Source: Nemania diffusa (lineage: Eukaryota > Ascomycota > Sordariomycetes > Xylariales > Xylariaceae). From it: DNA of 64,000 nucleotides. Shown one piece after another: positions 1-11,173 of the stretch. The notes under the pieces were generated by a model. The model saw only the letters and a list, made by a program, of their open reading frames with translations. It had not been told where the DNA came from and did not search any database. Each line of letters begins with the position of its first letter. The stretch's first letter is position 1. The translations under genes and the position numbers were made by a program. The stretch covers positions 2,744,501 through 2,808,500 of the forward strand of contig JBBPUQ010000003.1 of the NCBI GenBank assembly GCA_038501195.1, written 5' to 3'.

Positions 1-642
1 GACAGGGATATGTACATATCCGCGATAGTATAAGAATAAATACAGAGTATCCAGGTAACCTACCTACAGATATGTACGGCGCTTTTAAGAAGCAATAAAC
101 AATCTATCATGCAAAGGTACGTGTAAGTACCTGAAAGAGGTAGGTAACACTAATGGTATTATCTACATTAATCTAGACAAGTACTTATTATACTAAAATG
201 CGTCTAATAGTACATGATGGTGGGGTTTGGCCTCTTAAGAAATAAGCTTATTAATCCAGGTACAACAGTGCTCTGTGACGCGGCCATGAACTCGAATCCT
301 AGGGGCAAATATTGCCTATCTACCTATTTATTTGTCCATCATCTTCGAGCCTTTTTTTTTTTTTTTTTTTTCAAAGAAAAGCCTGTTAGTATCTAGAGGT
401 GGCACACTAGTGGCAACATTAAAGAAACTTCTGTTAACCCCGAAATCTCCGGTAGTGTGGAGACTTCTGTAGCGGGATATGTAAGTCTATGTAAGAACCT
501 CATATAGTGGATTAAACTTATAAGTGCATAATCGGGACCTCCCCTATCGATATGTATTTTACTATCTAAATTGCACCCTTCGAGCTTGATGAGCAGGCCG
601 AAAGGAATGAGTGATGAGTAGCCAAAGGTCTATATAAGAGCT
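1..642. other. Intergenic, upstream of mitochondrial GluRS gene
   Basis: No gene is supported here. The stretch is moderately AT-rich and has an uninterrupted run of 20 T at 352-371. A TATATAAG sequence at 631-638 lies only a few bases before the start codon at 643, so it may be part of a very short leader or the start may be elsewhere. Short open frames lack any recognisable protein feature. Confidence 0.6.
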
Positions 643-2743
643 ATGAGCAGTTTGTATGTCGCCCGGGGATTACTCCGCCGGCAAGCCCTGCCTCAGTTTT
701 GTCGTGTCTTCAGCCGAAGCAACTTCTTCGGCCGCCCAGAACGCAGTGGACCAACATCTCTGCTACCATCCACGCCAGCGAGGACGCGGTTTGCGCCGTC
801 ACCCACTGGATATGTGCACATCGGCTCACTGCGAACGGCTCTGTACAACTATTTGCTTGCTAAGGCAACGGGTGGTCAGTTCTTAATTCGGGTTGAAGAT
901 ACAGATCAGGTAAGATATGAAATATTATATGGTTAATGATCCGCTACAATGAGCCTCACTCTAACTCCTTATTAGAAACGACTTGTACCTGATGCCGAGG
1001 AGAAGCTGTATGAAGATTTGAAATGGGCCGGGCTTAGTTGGGACGAAGGTGCGAGATTTTATGGTGTATTTACCTCTCATTTCTAACTTGACGTAGGTCC
1101 CGATATTGGAGGGCCTTTTGGGCCATATAAACAGGTAATGCTAACCTTCTAACTCACCAAAAAAAAACAAAAAAACCACACCATGCTGACTGTACTCATA
1201 AGTCTGCAAGACTGCAATCATACAAAGAGCATGCAGATAAACTATTAGAAGATGGCCAGGCCTATCGATGCTTTTGTACCCCTACAGAGCTAGATGCCAT
1301 GAAGAAGCTAGCTCTGGAAGAGTCAAGAGATCCGCTCTACAATAAGACTTGCTCGCATATCCCAGCTAAAGAGTCTGCCCAGCGTGCAGCAAATGGAGAG
1401 GAGTATTGCATCCGATTCAAATCTGACACCGGAGCTCCCTTGGTGCAGGACCTCGTGTATGGCACATACAAAAGTCCCGTCCCGCTAGATGACTTCATCA
1501 TAATAAAGAGGGACGGGTTCCCGACATACCACTTCGCCAATGTCGTTGACGATCACTTGATGAAGATTACACATGTCATTCGCGGAGCTGTAAGTACCCC
1601 CTATCTTGGACTATTAGTAAACAAATACTCACTAAAGGGGTTTAAAGGAATGGCTTATATCAACACCACGACATGTAGCTTTATATAATGCATTTGGATG
1701 GGAAGCGCCCAAATTCGCCCACGTCGGGTTGTTAGTCGACCAGAAGAAGCAGAAGCTAAGCAAACGCTTTGGAAGCTTCAACCTGTCGTCCTGGAAGGAA
1801 AAGGGTATCCTACCTGTGGCTCTGCTGAATTACGTGTTGTTACTGGGCTGGTCCCCGACCCGGGACGGCAAAGAAACGTCGGAGATTATGGATATGAACG
1901 ATATGATTCAAAGGGCAAGCTATACGCCAACTAGAGATTTGTCGATATTCAATAATACTAACTGGCGTGCTCTAGTTCCACCTCCGGTTCACTAAGGGTG
2001 ATGTTACAGTAAATAGCAAGAACGAGTTCTTCCAGAAAGCCCATATGCGCAAATCTTTAGGCGAGAGTGGCGATAAGGAGTCCGTCCTCGCCTCACTTTT
2101 TCCTAGTTTTTTGAACGCTATAAGACAGTGTGAGGCAAACCGGGAGGATGGTGCGCGGCACAAGGATCTAGGCGTGCGGATCGGGCCACTACTTGGCCCT
2201 GCGCAGTCAAATGAACCCCCAAGTGCAACTGCAAACACGACCTCCCCGACTGTCTCTGAAACTTACCTCAAGACGCTGTTTGATTTGGATGGCAAATCCT
2301 ACACAAGCCCTATAGCCTACGTCAAGAGAAATGTGTATCTCTTATGGGAGATCCCCGAGCAAGAGTACATAGAGCGCCTACAAGACGAACAAGCCATCTT
2401 GAATAAGATTGTTGTTCGAGAGAACGTCGGGGAAGAGACACAGCAGCATTCGCGGAAAGTTTCTGAACTTACTACAACGCTCCTAGAACATCTCCAGGGT
2501 ATCCCGGAAGAGGACTGGACGGAGCAGAATATCAAGAACATTATCGGGCCGTTCATCAAATCAATCGGCTTTCTTTCGGACGAGAAGCCAGTTCAGGCAT
2601 GGGGCTGGAAGTTCCTACGATGGGTGGTTAGCGCGTCCGCTGCTGGCCCTGCCTTGATACCAAGCATGGTGTTCATCGGCAAAGAGGAAACACTGTTGCG
2701 TGTCCGCCAAGCAAATCAAGTTGCTCAGGGCATGGACGCGTGA
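643..2743 (+). CDS. MSE1: Mitochondrial glutamyl-tRNA synthetase
   Basis: Class I synthetase that charges tRNA-Glu (and in many fungi probably tRNA-Gln) in mitochondria. I join six exons: 643-909, 976-1048, 1097-1134, 1203-1589, 1648-1914 and 1976-2743, giving 599 aa in frame. Residues 1-45 are rich in Arg, Ser and Leu, like a mitochondrial presequence. The ATP-site HIGH motif is seen as GYVHIGS (about residues 57-62) and the KMSKS motif as KLSKR (about 291-295), the form typical of GluRS. The C-terminal anticodon-binding half is in the last exon. The fifth intron (1915-1975) uses a GC donor with a TACTAAC branch site and TAG acceptor; without this splice the frame runs into a stop. It converges on the CSN5 gene with about 240 bp between them. 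Identification is firm; the exact start is less certain because the leader is short. Confidence 0.93.
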
Positions 2744-2982
2744 AGGCAAGGCTGAGACTTTTGCATTGATTGAGTCACGGCAAGGACACAAGGGTTAGAA
2801 AACCTCTTGTTAAATATGAATGAAAAACCTGTAGTGTCTCTGTAGACTATGAAGAACTCCTGTGCAAATACCAACCTCACTGATTGATTCATTATTCGGC
2901 CGGTACCATCCATCAACGCCATCTAATGCTTCGTATCACATAAACATGTCCTGGGCCAGCCCTTTTCCCCATGTAGTCGTGC

Positions 2983-4146
2983 CTATATATCCATCACGTT
3001 CGATTTCCATGCCGCTGTGGCAGTCTCCAATTTATTGAAGATTTTGGCCTTGACCTCACTAGCCATGAGGCCTTGCTTTTCCTTCATAGTGAAGGAGTGG
3101 CTATCCTGCGCGAGCTTATCCATCTCGTTGTCGCTTTTCCTGGTTCCTTGGAAGAGACTACTGCTTCTACCCGTCGTATGCATCATCAGGTCTGCCTGAC
3201 GGATCTTGCAGCTGAGATCAAGCATCTGCTTGTTGCTGTAGTCACGATTAACCAGCAGCGGGCTTTGTGACAGCGTCTGCACCCAGTACTTGCTCCACAG
3301 CAGCTCGAGCAGATGCGTGTCCAGCGTCGACTTGAAATGCGAGACCTCGAGGGAGTAGTATTTGCTCGCATGGGCGCCGAAGTCCTCGGCCTTGGCCAGC
3401 GGGACCGACGTCGCCGCGCTGCTGCTATCAGGGTCCGCCGCTGAGCTGGAGGATCCCTGCTTGGGAACGTCGCCGGTCTCGTAGCCCTCGGGGAAGGTGC
3501 GGAAGGCGCCTATCTCGACGCGGCCGGCGCTAATGGTGCGGTCGGGGTCGATGACCACGGCCACGCAGGGATCGTTGAACTTCTGCTGCAGAAGCTGGGT
3601 GCCGACGTCGATGCCGCTGAGCCAGCAGCCGTAGCCGGGATGGCTGTGGTACCAGCCGACGACGTTCTCTTCGCGGCAGCCCTGGTCCCGCGACTGCTGC
3701 AGGTACTGGATCATGTACTCGTTGGCCTCGTCCTGGGCGTTGACGCGCGTCTCCGTGCCCTCTACCGGGAGTGCAAAGGCGTCGGTGACGACGATCGTGT
3801 CGCCGTCCGTGTAGCCCTGCATCAGGCCCATGACCTCGATCTGGCCCCCCGACCGTGCTTGCATCACCATCTTGATCAGGGCGACGGCGCTCACTCGCAC
3901 GCGCTTGAAGTGGTGCGGGTCCGACTTCCATGGTCGCAGTTCGTTGGCTTCCTTCTGTCGTTCCGGGGAGTAGATGTACAGTGCATCGCGGGTTGCATCG
4001 ACTAGCTTGACGTCGTTGTCGAGCTCTGTGAGGATGGAACACAAGTTAGTTAGCGCAGGCTCTCAGGCGGGATTATTTTGGAATGGTTTTAGGGCCATGA
4101 GCTAGATTAGACGAAGCTTACCCCAAGATTTCATTGCCACCTCCAT
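2983..4146 (-). CDS. CSN5: COP9 signalosome subunit 5 (deneddylase)
   Basis: Catalytic subunit of the COP9 signalosome, a JAMM metalloprotease that removes NEDD8/Rub1 from cullins. Two exons: a 25-nt first exon (4146-4122) and 4025-2983, split by a 96-nt intron; 355 aa. The start [18 protein letters not shown] matches the usual N-terminus of the family, which an open-frame-only model would miss. The zinc site is complete: Glu72, then [16 protein letters not shown] with His135, His137 and Asp148. A Ser/Ala/Asp-rich linker separates the MPN domain from the helical C-terminal part. Family knowledge: the enzyme is active in the assembled complex and is needed for development and secondary metabolism in filamentous fungi. 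It is divergent from the uS10m gene with a 612-bp shared upstream region. Confidence 0.95.
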
Positions 4147-4758
4147 TTTGGCTATCAAGGTGACTGAAATCGAGACTTTGGGTGTTGTTGATGTGTAGCT
4201 TTTGGAAGTGGGAGGTTAACTCATAAGCACGACTAGTAATGTGGGGTGAAGGTGGGAGAGCTCTGGCAGGGGTAACCGGTTCCTGCATAATACTGCCTAG
4301 CTATCGGTATGTAGCTTCCCAGGGATGGTAGATAGTTAAATATGTAGGTGTATCAGTCGACTTTCGAAGTCTTTTTTCCACTGTGTTCGGAATGCACATT
4401 TATGAGAATATTAATGAAATTTACTAGATAACGGAGGTCATGACTACGTTTACTATATAAAGAGTTAAAGAATGAAAGCACACTACAAAGATACCTACAC
4501 ACATAGCGTGGCATACGTAGATAGGTAGGCAAGCTGCCCTAAGGTGCTATGCGACTCTCGGGGCTAATCCACCCACTTTGAAGTGGCATGTGGAGCTTGA
4601 GCACTTACACAGGTACCTTAGGTACTTGCGGAGCTTATCGATAAGGGCGCTAAATTTCGGGGCTTGTCCTGGATGAGGGTCCCCAAATCGGCCGCGGCGT
4701 CAATCTTGAATCGTGAATTTGATACTCTTGGGGGCATGCGAACAACGATCGCACCACC
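4147..4758. other. Divergent intergenic region, CSN5 / uS10m
   Basis: A 612-bp spacer between two divergently transcribed housekeeping genes, presumably holding both promoters. It contains the motif family GGTACCTTAGGTACTT (around 4613-4628) and GATAGGTAGGCAAG (around 4520), which recurs in other spacers of this window. I see no gene or clear TATA box. Confidence 0.5.
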
Positions 4759-5716
4759 ATGTCCAGAACAAATCTTATAAGGCCAATACGGCAGGCCTTA
4801 TCGCGGCCGATTGTATGACTCCCAATACATATCCCACATGCTGTGGCTGACCTATCTTAGGCTGGACAACCTCGCCATGTTCTCCCGGGGTTGATGAGCA
4901 CTCGCTCACAAGCTTCAGTGTGAGTCGGCTCGGTCGCCCCCCGTCAACGCCTATCTCAGCACAGCTGAGCACTGACTTACGATCCGGTTAGGGCTACACC
5001 GAAAGCCGGGGGAATTCAGTTGGTGTGGGTACCACGGGTCTCTAGTAGCCTAGCGATTTAGATGCTTACACCACGATAGAAACGAGTTTCCGGACCCCGT
5101 CAGCGAGAATGAAGTGCGGCTTCCCCGATCAGTGCAGGCCATCTACCTCCAGCCGCTCCGGCGAGAACCGGAATACGGCGTCCCGTCGTGCGATCTCCAG
5201 CTCCGATCATTCAGCATCCCCAACCTTGAGTTCTTCTGCGACTTCGCGCTGCGTGCAGCTTACTACCTCAACCTCCCTGCGTTCGGGCCTGTGCCCTTAC
5301 CCAAGATCATAGAGCGGTGGACGGTACCGAGGTCGCATTTCATCTTCAAAAAGTCGCAGGAGAACTTTGAGCGTGTTACGAGAAGGAGGTTGATTCAGAT
5401 CAGGGATGGACATCCAGAAACAGTGCAAATATGGCTCGCATTCTTGCAGAAACACGCATACTACGGTATTGGTATGAAGGCCAACATGTGGGAGTATGCA
5501 TCTCTTGGTAAGTGATATGATGAAAGTTGGATTGGTGTTAGGGGTACGAAATCTAACAGTCTTATAGACACGAGCAAGCAGATGGATTCAGAGCTGGAAT
5601 CGATGCAGAAGTCAATTGATGAGAAGATGGAACTCCTAACGCAAAGAAAGGTCCTGGGAACAGTGGAAAAAGTCAAGGAGATATTGGCGAGCGAAAAATT
5701 CAAGCAAACCCCCTGA
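4759..5716 (+). CDS. RSM10: Mitochondrial small-subunit ribosomal protein uS10m
   Basis: Component of the mitochondrial ribosomal small subunit head. The core from about 5114 (RLPRSVQAIYLQPLRR ... PKIIERWTVPRSHFIFKKSQ ... HAYYGIGMKANMWEY) is clear fungal uS10m. The second intron is 5508-5567 with a canonical acceptor, and the last exon (5568-5716) encodes a charged helical tail. The 5' end is inferred: an exon at 4759-4812 encodes MSRTNLIRPIRQALSRPI, an Arg/Ser-rich peptide like a mitochondrial presequence. It ends at a GTATGA donor and joins phase 0 to an acceptor at 5053. The resulting model is 218 aa in frame. An additional small exon within the 241-nt first intron cannot be excluded (another acceptor lies at 4991). 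Core identification is firm, first exon moderate. Confidence 0.85.
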
Positions 5717-6243
5717 AGAGGGAGTAGGTAACGATGCTGCGCGTGTAAACCAAACAAGGCTGGTTGTAGAACAATTAGTGTATATCAATTTGATTCTGTA
5801 TATTGAGCCTGCGTATACATATATATGTTTCTTTGACTAGATGTTTTTGACCGAGTGATTGCTGTATATGTTAAATATATAGTGATATATATAGGGGTTG
5901 TATTCATCCATGCTTAGAGCGAGCTACTAAGTACTTCTAGGTATCTACGGATGACCCATCAGGTATGCACCCATTATATGGTACTTTGTATGGCGGCTAA
6001 CGAGTGGGTCTAAGCTTCCATTCATCCCAAAATCTTCAACCTTCACATTATTATCTTAAAATCACATTCAATAACATATTGTGCCTGCAAGCATTAAATA
6101 AAAAACTGGCTGATTTAGTAAGTTCATAATTCAAATCAATCAATCTTTTCCACATGAGCTAACGTACCTCAAAGTCCATATAGATGAGAAAAAGGCTCGG
6201 GGCTAGGAGTTGATAAGAGCATAAACCCATATATAATATATAA
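5717..6243. other. Intergenic, uS10m to mitochondrial TrpRS
   Basis: AT-rich spacer between two genes in the same direction. It includes alternating TA tracts (about 5812-5826 and 5873-5893) that may contribute to 3'-end formation of the upstream gene. No coding signal seen. Confidence 0.5.
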
Positions 6244-7763
6244 ATGCTGCCGATAGCACGCACGTGCTGCAGGCGGCTCCCAGTCTCAGCAGCGCGGCTC
6301 TCGTTAACATCAGTGCCCCGACGAGGGATCGCCCGGCGGGGAATCGCCAGCACTAGCGAAGGCAACACTAGCGAAGGCAGCCAGAGCGAAGGCAGCCAGA
6401 CTGAAGGCAGCCAGACTGAAGGCAGCCAGACTGAAGGCAATCAGATCGACCATGCTGTCATATTCTCGGGCATCCAACCCACGGGCACTCCACACCTGGG
6501 CAATTACCTAGGCGCCCTACGGGAATGGAAGCGGCTACAGGACGTGGCAGGCGTCGAAGACAAACTGTTCTTCTCCATCGTCGACCTTCACGCCATCACG
6601 GTACCCCAAGATGCCGAGGCTCTCAGATACTATAGGAGAGAGATGCTGGCTTCGCTGCTAGCTATTGGGTTGAATCCGGAGAAGTCAACCCTCTTTTACC
6701 AGTCGTCGGTGTGTACTCGCTGGCTGTGCCAGTTAATCCCCAAGCCATGTCTCGTGTGTTCTAACGGACTCCATATGGGCAGGTGATGCAACACAGTGAG
6801 CTTATGTGGATACTAAGCTGCACGGCATCGATGGGATATCTCAGCCGGATGACGCAGTACAAGGTTAGCCGTAGTTCAGTTGTGTCTCTAGCTTATCTAG
6901 GTGCTTGCGCTCTATACGTATGTACAAGCCCTACTAACGTAAGTGATAGAGCAAACTCATGTCCGAGAACCAAACAGGCGATATAAACGAAGCTATCTCC
7001 TCGCGGTTAAAGCTAGGCCTGTTCTCCTACCCCGTGCTGCAGGCCGCCGACATCCTCATCCACCGCGCCACGCACGTGCCCGTCGGCGACGACCAGAAGC
7101 AGCACCTAGAATTCGCCAGGGAGTGCGTGACCAACTTCAACCACACGTATAAGACAGATCTACTCGTCTCGCCCGAGACCATAACAAGTATGTCTTCCTC
7201 CCGCTTCACTTCCTTACTTCTCCAAGCTATGCTATCCATCTTAACCACATAACCCCCCAGCTCCGTCCCCGCGGGTCATGTCGCTCCAGTACCCGTGGCA
7301 GAAGATGTCCAAGTCCTCGCCCAACGCGCGCTCGCGCATTCTCATCACGTCGTCACCGGAGGACATCGAGAAGCGCATCATGAGCGCCGTGACCGACGAC
7401 CTCAACGAGGTCACGTACGAGCCCGAAGACCGCCCCGGCGTCGCGAACCTGCTCGAGCTCATCGCGCAATGCAGCAGCAGCAGCAGCAGCAGTGATGGCG
7501 GTGATGGTGGTAAGCAGCCGACGGCCGCCGACGTGGCCGACGAGCTCAGGGGCGCTAAGCTCAGCGACCTCAAGGCCCGCTGCATCGCCGCCGTCACCGC
7601 CGAGCTCGCCGGCATCAGCGAGCGCTACATCGAGCTAATGGACCACCACGGCGGCAAGTATCTTGATGAAATCGAGGCCGCGGGCGCCGAGGTCGCGCGC
7701 CGGAACGCGGAAGAGACGATGAGGCTTGTGCGGGATGCGGTGGGACTGTCGTCTCTGAGATAA
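6244..7763 (+). CDS. MSW1: Mitochondrial tryptophanyl-tRNA synthetase
   Basis: Class I synthetase that charges tRNA-Trp in mitochondria. Four exons: 6244-6708, 6783-6863, 6950-7187 and 7261-7763; 428 aa in frame. Residues 1-37 are Arg-rich and presequence-like. Then come six 5-residue repeats ([30 protein letters not shown]; residues 38-67) encoded by a 15-bp minisatellite. The catalytic fold follows: [19 protein letters not shown] carries the HIGH-type motif, [20 protein letters not shown] the mid-domain, and KMSKS is intact at about residues 276-280. A Ser/Gly/Asp-rich insertion ([13 protein letters not shown]) coded by a CAG/AGC microsatellite at about 7469-7491 lies in the C-terminal domain. 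Intron branch sites are good (CTACTAAC before 6949). Confidence 0.95.
6355..6444 (+). repeat. Coding 15-bp minisatellite (6 units)
   Basis: Six direct 15-bp units of the form AGC/ACT GAA GGC AGC CAG lie head to tail in frame in the first exon of the mitochondrial TrpRS gene. They encode an acidic, polar linker between the presequence and the catalytic core. Units 4 and 5 are identical and the others differ by one to a few bases, which suggests recent expansion. Confidence 0.9.
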
Positions 7764-8146
7764 CATGGTAATTATGTCTCTTGCCTCCTCTCTTGTGCTA
7801 TCTGTGTAAAAAATATCACTAGTTGTATTATATACTACGTAGATCAAGTTTGTACATAAATGGATACCTCCTATTCAAGATAGGAGACATGTAAGAACTA
7901 GATTCCCACTTCAAGCTATATCATATTGATTGTTATAGAACTAGGGATTATCAAGCCATGATGCATAATATCTTCATTCCATCCGCATAGTAGCAATACC
8001 GAGATTCAGGTAAATAGCTTGCATTGGGCATCTAACGTTCTAAGTCTATCTATCTACCCATCCATCTATCCATCTATTTATAGTACAAAGAATACAGTTG
8101 AGATTGTTATACACAGGCCTTCCGCCGCCGCCGATCCAAACGCCCT
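7764..8146. other. Convergent 3' spacer, MSW1 / NADH dehydrogenase
   Basis: A spacer of 383 bp between converging genes. It includes an imperfect (CTAT/CCAT)n tract at about 8047-8082 and AT-rich stretches that probably serve both 3' ends. No gene seen. Confidence 0.5.
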
Positions 8147-10026
8147 TCAGAACCGCGAGATGTCGCGCCCGAAAAGCCACGACATGAACCAGTACACGGG
8201 CACCATGATCTTGTTCCGCACGCTCATGCTCTTGGTGAGGTAGGCGGTGCGCCAGAGGAACCAGGCGGCCCGGCCCGTGAGTTCGTCAGCGCTACTCTGG
8301 TGGATGGCCCGCCAGTTGCCCACGTACTATAACCGCTGGAGTTAGTAATTACTCTTTTTGCGTAGTTCTACAGCTCTCAAAACATAGCTCTCGAAACACA
8401 CCCCTGAGACATTTCGGGAGCTCTCAAAGTTACTAGGAAGGGAAGAAAATGACTGCCGCGGTAACTCACCGTCATGACGCCCCAGTTGTGGAAGCGGAAG
8501 GGCCGCGTCTCGAGGTCGCCCTTGTTGAGCCGCTTCGCGAGGTACGTGGCCTGCTGGCTCGCGACCTGCGCCGTTGCAGGGTACCGCTGGTCGGCGACGA
8601 CGGAGCAGTCGCCGATGCTGAAGACGTCTGGCAGGACCTGCTGCTGTTGCTCCTGGCCGGCGGCGGCCTGTGAGACGGTGTGGACGCGCAGGTGGGCATC
8701 GGTGACGAGCCCGCCTGTCTTCTCGTCGTTCTTCAGCAGCAGGTTCGTCCCGGCGTCAGCCTCCCCTACGACGTTCGATCCGAGCCGTTGGATCAGCGGG
8801 TTTTGCACTAGAACACTCGGGGTCAGTTATCCCTATTTTCAAAAGGGATAGCTTGTGCTTTAAAAATTGCTAAGACGAGATGAAGGTAGCGCAGAAAGTT
8901 ACTCACTAAGCCCCGTGCTCCAGACAACGATCCCAGCACCGACCTCCTCGTCGCCGTACTCCTTGAACCGCAGCTTCAAGCACCCGGCGCAGTCGTCGTC
9001 GGGGCGGATGCGCGTGAGGTGGTGCTCCGTCTTGACGGCGATGCGCTCGCGCCGGAAGGTGTCCATTGCGTACTGCGCGAGCTTCTGGTCGAACATGGGC
9101 AGGACCTTGGGCGCGACGTCGTAGACGGTGATGTTGACGAAGGCGGCGAGGCCCGGGTAGGTGGCGCGCAGGTCGTCGCGCACGAGGTCGTGCAGCTCGG
9201 CGGCGAACTCGATGCCCGTGGGCCCGCCGCCGACGACGGCGAAGTGCAGCAGCCTCCGCCGCTCGGCGTCGGTGGTGACGGGCAGCGACGCCTTCTCGAA
9301 GCACTGCAGGATCTTCATGCGCACGCGGCGCGCGTCGCCGACGTTGCGCAGGAAGTGCGCGTGCTCCTTGACGCCCTCAATGCCGAAGGTCTGCGCGTAC
9401 GCGCCCACGGCCACCACGAGCTTGTCGTACGGCACGTCGAAGGTCGGGCCCTTCTCCATCTCGTGCGCCACCTGGCGCGGCAGCAGCTGCGGCGTCGTCC
9501 GCGCCGCGAGGTCGCCCGACGTGTTGGCCTCGACGCGCACCACCTTGCGCGTGAAGTCGATGTCGTCCGCCCAGCCTTGGAGGTACTGGTCTAAATGCAG
9601 CTTCCGCACGGACTCGATGACGGCCCGGAACTCGAGCGTGCCCACGGCGGTGCCCGCGAGCAGGGGCGTGAAGACGAAGTACGAGCGAGGCGACACCATG
9701 ATTCGCTCGTACTTACGAGGGTCTAGAGTCCGGGCGAGGGCATATCCAGCCCATCCCGAACCCAATATCACGACTCGTTCTTTTCGACCTACGTAAGAGG
9801 CAGTTAGCACATCGAAGTTATTTCGCCACCTGTCAAAGGGGGAGCCTTGTAAGTCCATACCTGGCGATTTAGCATCTGTGGCGGCTGGAAGGGTGCCAGT
9901 TACGGTACTGGCCATCCGCAAGCCCTTATCTACGCTCCATGTTCTGCGAGTAGCACAGCTAGTTAGAACTTGTGGAAGAGTTGGTGTAGTTGCCACTCTC
10001 CTCGGAATAAGACATGTTGCCCTCAT
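8147..10026 (-). CDS. Type II (alternative) NADH dehydrogenase, mitochondrial
   Basis: Single-subunit, rotenone-insensitive NADH:ubiquinone oxidoreductase of the inner mitochondrial membrane. My model has four exons: 10026-9861, 9788-8907, 8807-8470 and 8326-8147; 521 aa. An Arg-rich presequence precedes the FAD-binding motif VVILGSGWAGYALARTL; the second Rossmann motif is FAVVGGGPTGIEFAAEL (about residue 240). The C-terminal exon ends MSWLFGRDISRF, typical of the membrane-anchoring tail. No EF-hand insertion is visible, so it looks like an NDI1/NDE2-type rather than a calcium-binding enzyme; matrix or intermembrane orientation cannot be told from sequence. The first intron (9789-9860, 72 nt) has no stop and keeps frame, so its splicing is inferred from GTATGG, GCTAAC and CGTAG signals and from family alignment. 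Base composition is markedly GC-rich compared with flanks. Confidence 0.92.
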
Positions 10027-11173
10027 GATGCTACCGTACTGGTAGATAGGCCTAGACGATTCTTAAGTCTAATAACTATACAACGTACCTAGTCAAGAAA
10101 GATCAAACCGCCAGCTTTTGCAAAGAATTCTCTTCATTTTGGTCCTATAAATTGATCCACCCATCATCTGCCAAACAAAAAAAAAACTCGAGTCAAACGA
10201 CGTCAATTTGACGAAAAATACTCGGGCCCTTCTTTGATAGTACACAGGTCAGCTTGGCACGCGCTATAAGCTGATGGCGTAGAGGCTCTGTAGGGGGCTT
10301 GTTGGTCAGCTAATCACAGTCCCTAGGTATATGTAGGTAGGGCCGGTACTAAAAAATAGCCACTAAATAGGCCACTGTGCGAACGTGGGCGTGCATTGTA
10401 GCCCCTTTCGGGCAAGTCAGCGATTATCGCGTGTCCCGTGATTGGCTATTTAGAAGTACAACTCCGTACCGGGCAGCGTCATTAATCATAGGTATCCGTA
10501 TGAAATTTATTTCAGAATACCTAGATAGATACTCGGAATCGCCGGATCGAGTTCGTGAAGCATGTCCGTGACTCCGTTGTCCAGGAACGAAGATGGGAGA
10601 TGACTACAGCTCAGGCGGTCCCCGTTCAGTCTAAGAAATCAATTAATTCACGCAAATATAAATGATGGTAACAAGGGGTCTATTTATACAGAATATGTTC
10701 CTTTGTGTGTAGAAGGGGTTGTTGTTATATATATCTGCTTCATGCATTATATACAATTGCCCCGGATGCTCACTCAAGTGAGAAGCGGCGTCGTTTGTCC
10801 GGCCGAGGCTCGATTTCGGCAATGTGGTGAAGACCTACGGGCTTATATTTCCGCGATGGCTCCTTGTCTGTTTGAGGGGAACATCCGGGTAGGTATGTAA
10901 GAGTCGATACTAGACGACCGCATCTGACAACCTACATCCCTCGAGCAGTGGATACAGGCATGTAGCAATATCAGGTACTTTGGGTAGGTCGTTATCTACA
11001 TGATATAGAAGGTATCTATCCAGTTCCCCGCATTCTCACTTACATGGTAATACCTAGGTAAGTCTCTAGGTCTCCGTCACTTTATATCAATAATCATGAG
11101 ATGCTAGTCTACTTGAACATATAATAATATCAATAAAAAAATACCAAATATTAGTCATTATAAGTAGTTATCG
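10027..11173. other. Divergent intergenic region, NADH dehydrogenase / monooxygenase
   Basis: A 1.15-kb spacer with several short open frames, none with a recognisable domain or good codon pattern. It contains CCTAGGTATATGTAGGTAGG (about 10322-10341) and ATACCTAGGTAAG (about 11050-11062), members of the CCTAGGTA motif family found in many spacers here. Presumed promoters for both flanking genes. Confidence 0.5.

Noticed and set aside
3530..4042. Long open frames overlapping CSN5 in other frames (3530-4042 and 3640-4005)
   Set aside because: They are Arg/His/Asp/Val-rich shadows caused by GC-rich third positions; the CSN5 frame carries the full JAMM motif.
9019..9594. Plus-strand open frame opposite the NADH dehydrogenase
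   Set aside because: Low-complexity Val/Arg/Glu composition mirrors the GC-rich gene on the other strand; no domain signature.
10377..10900. Small open frames in the 10.0-11.2 kb spacer
   Set aside because: No homologous motif, weak start context and no splice partners.
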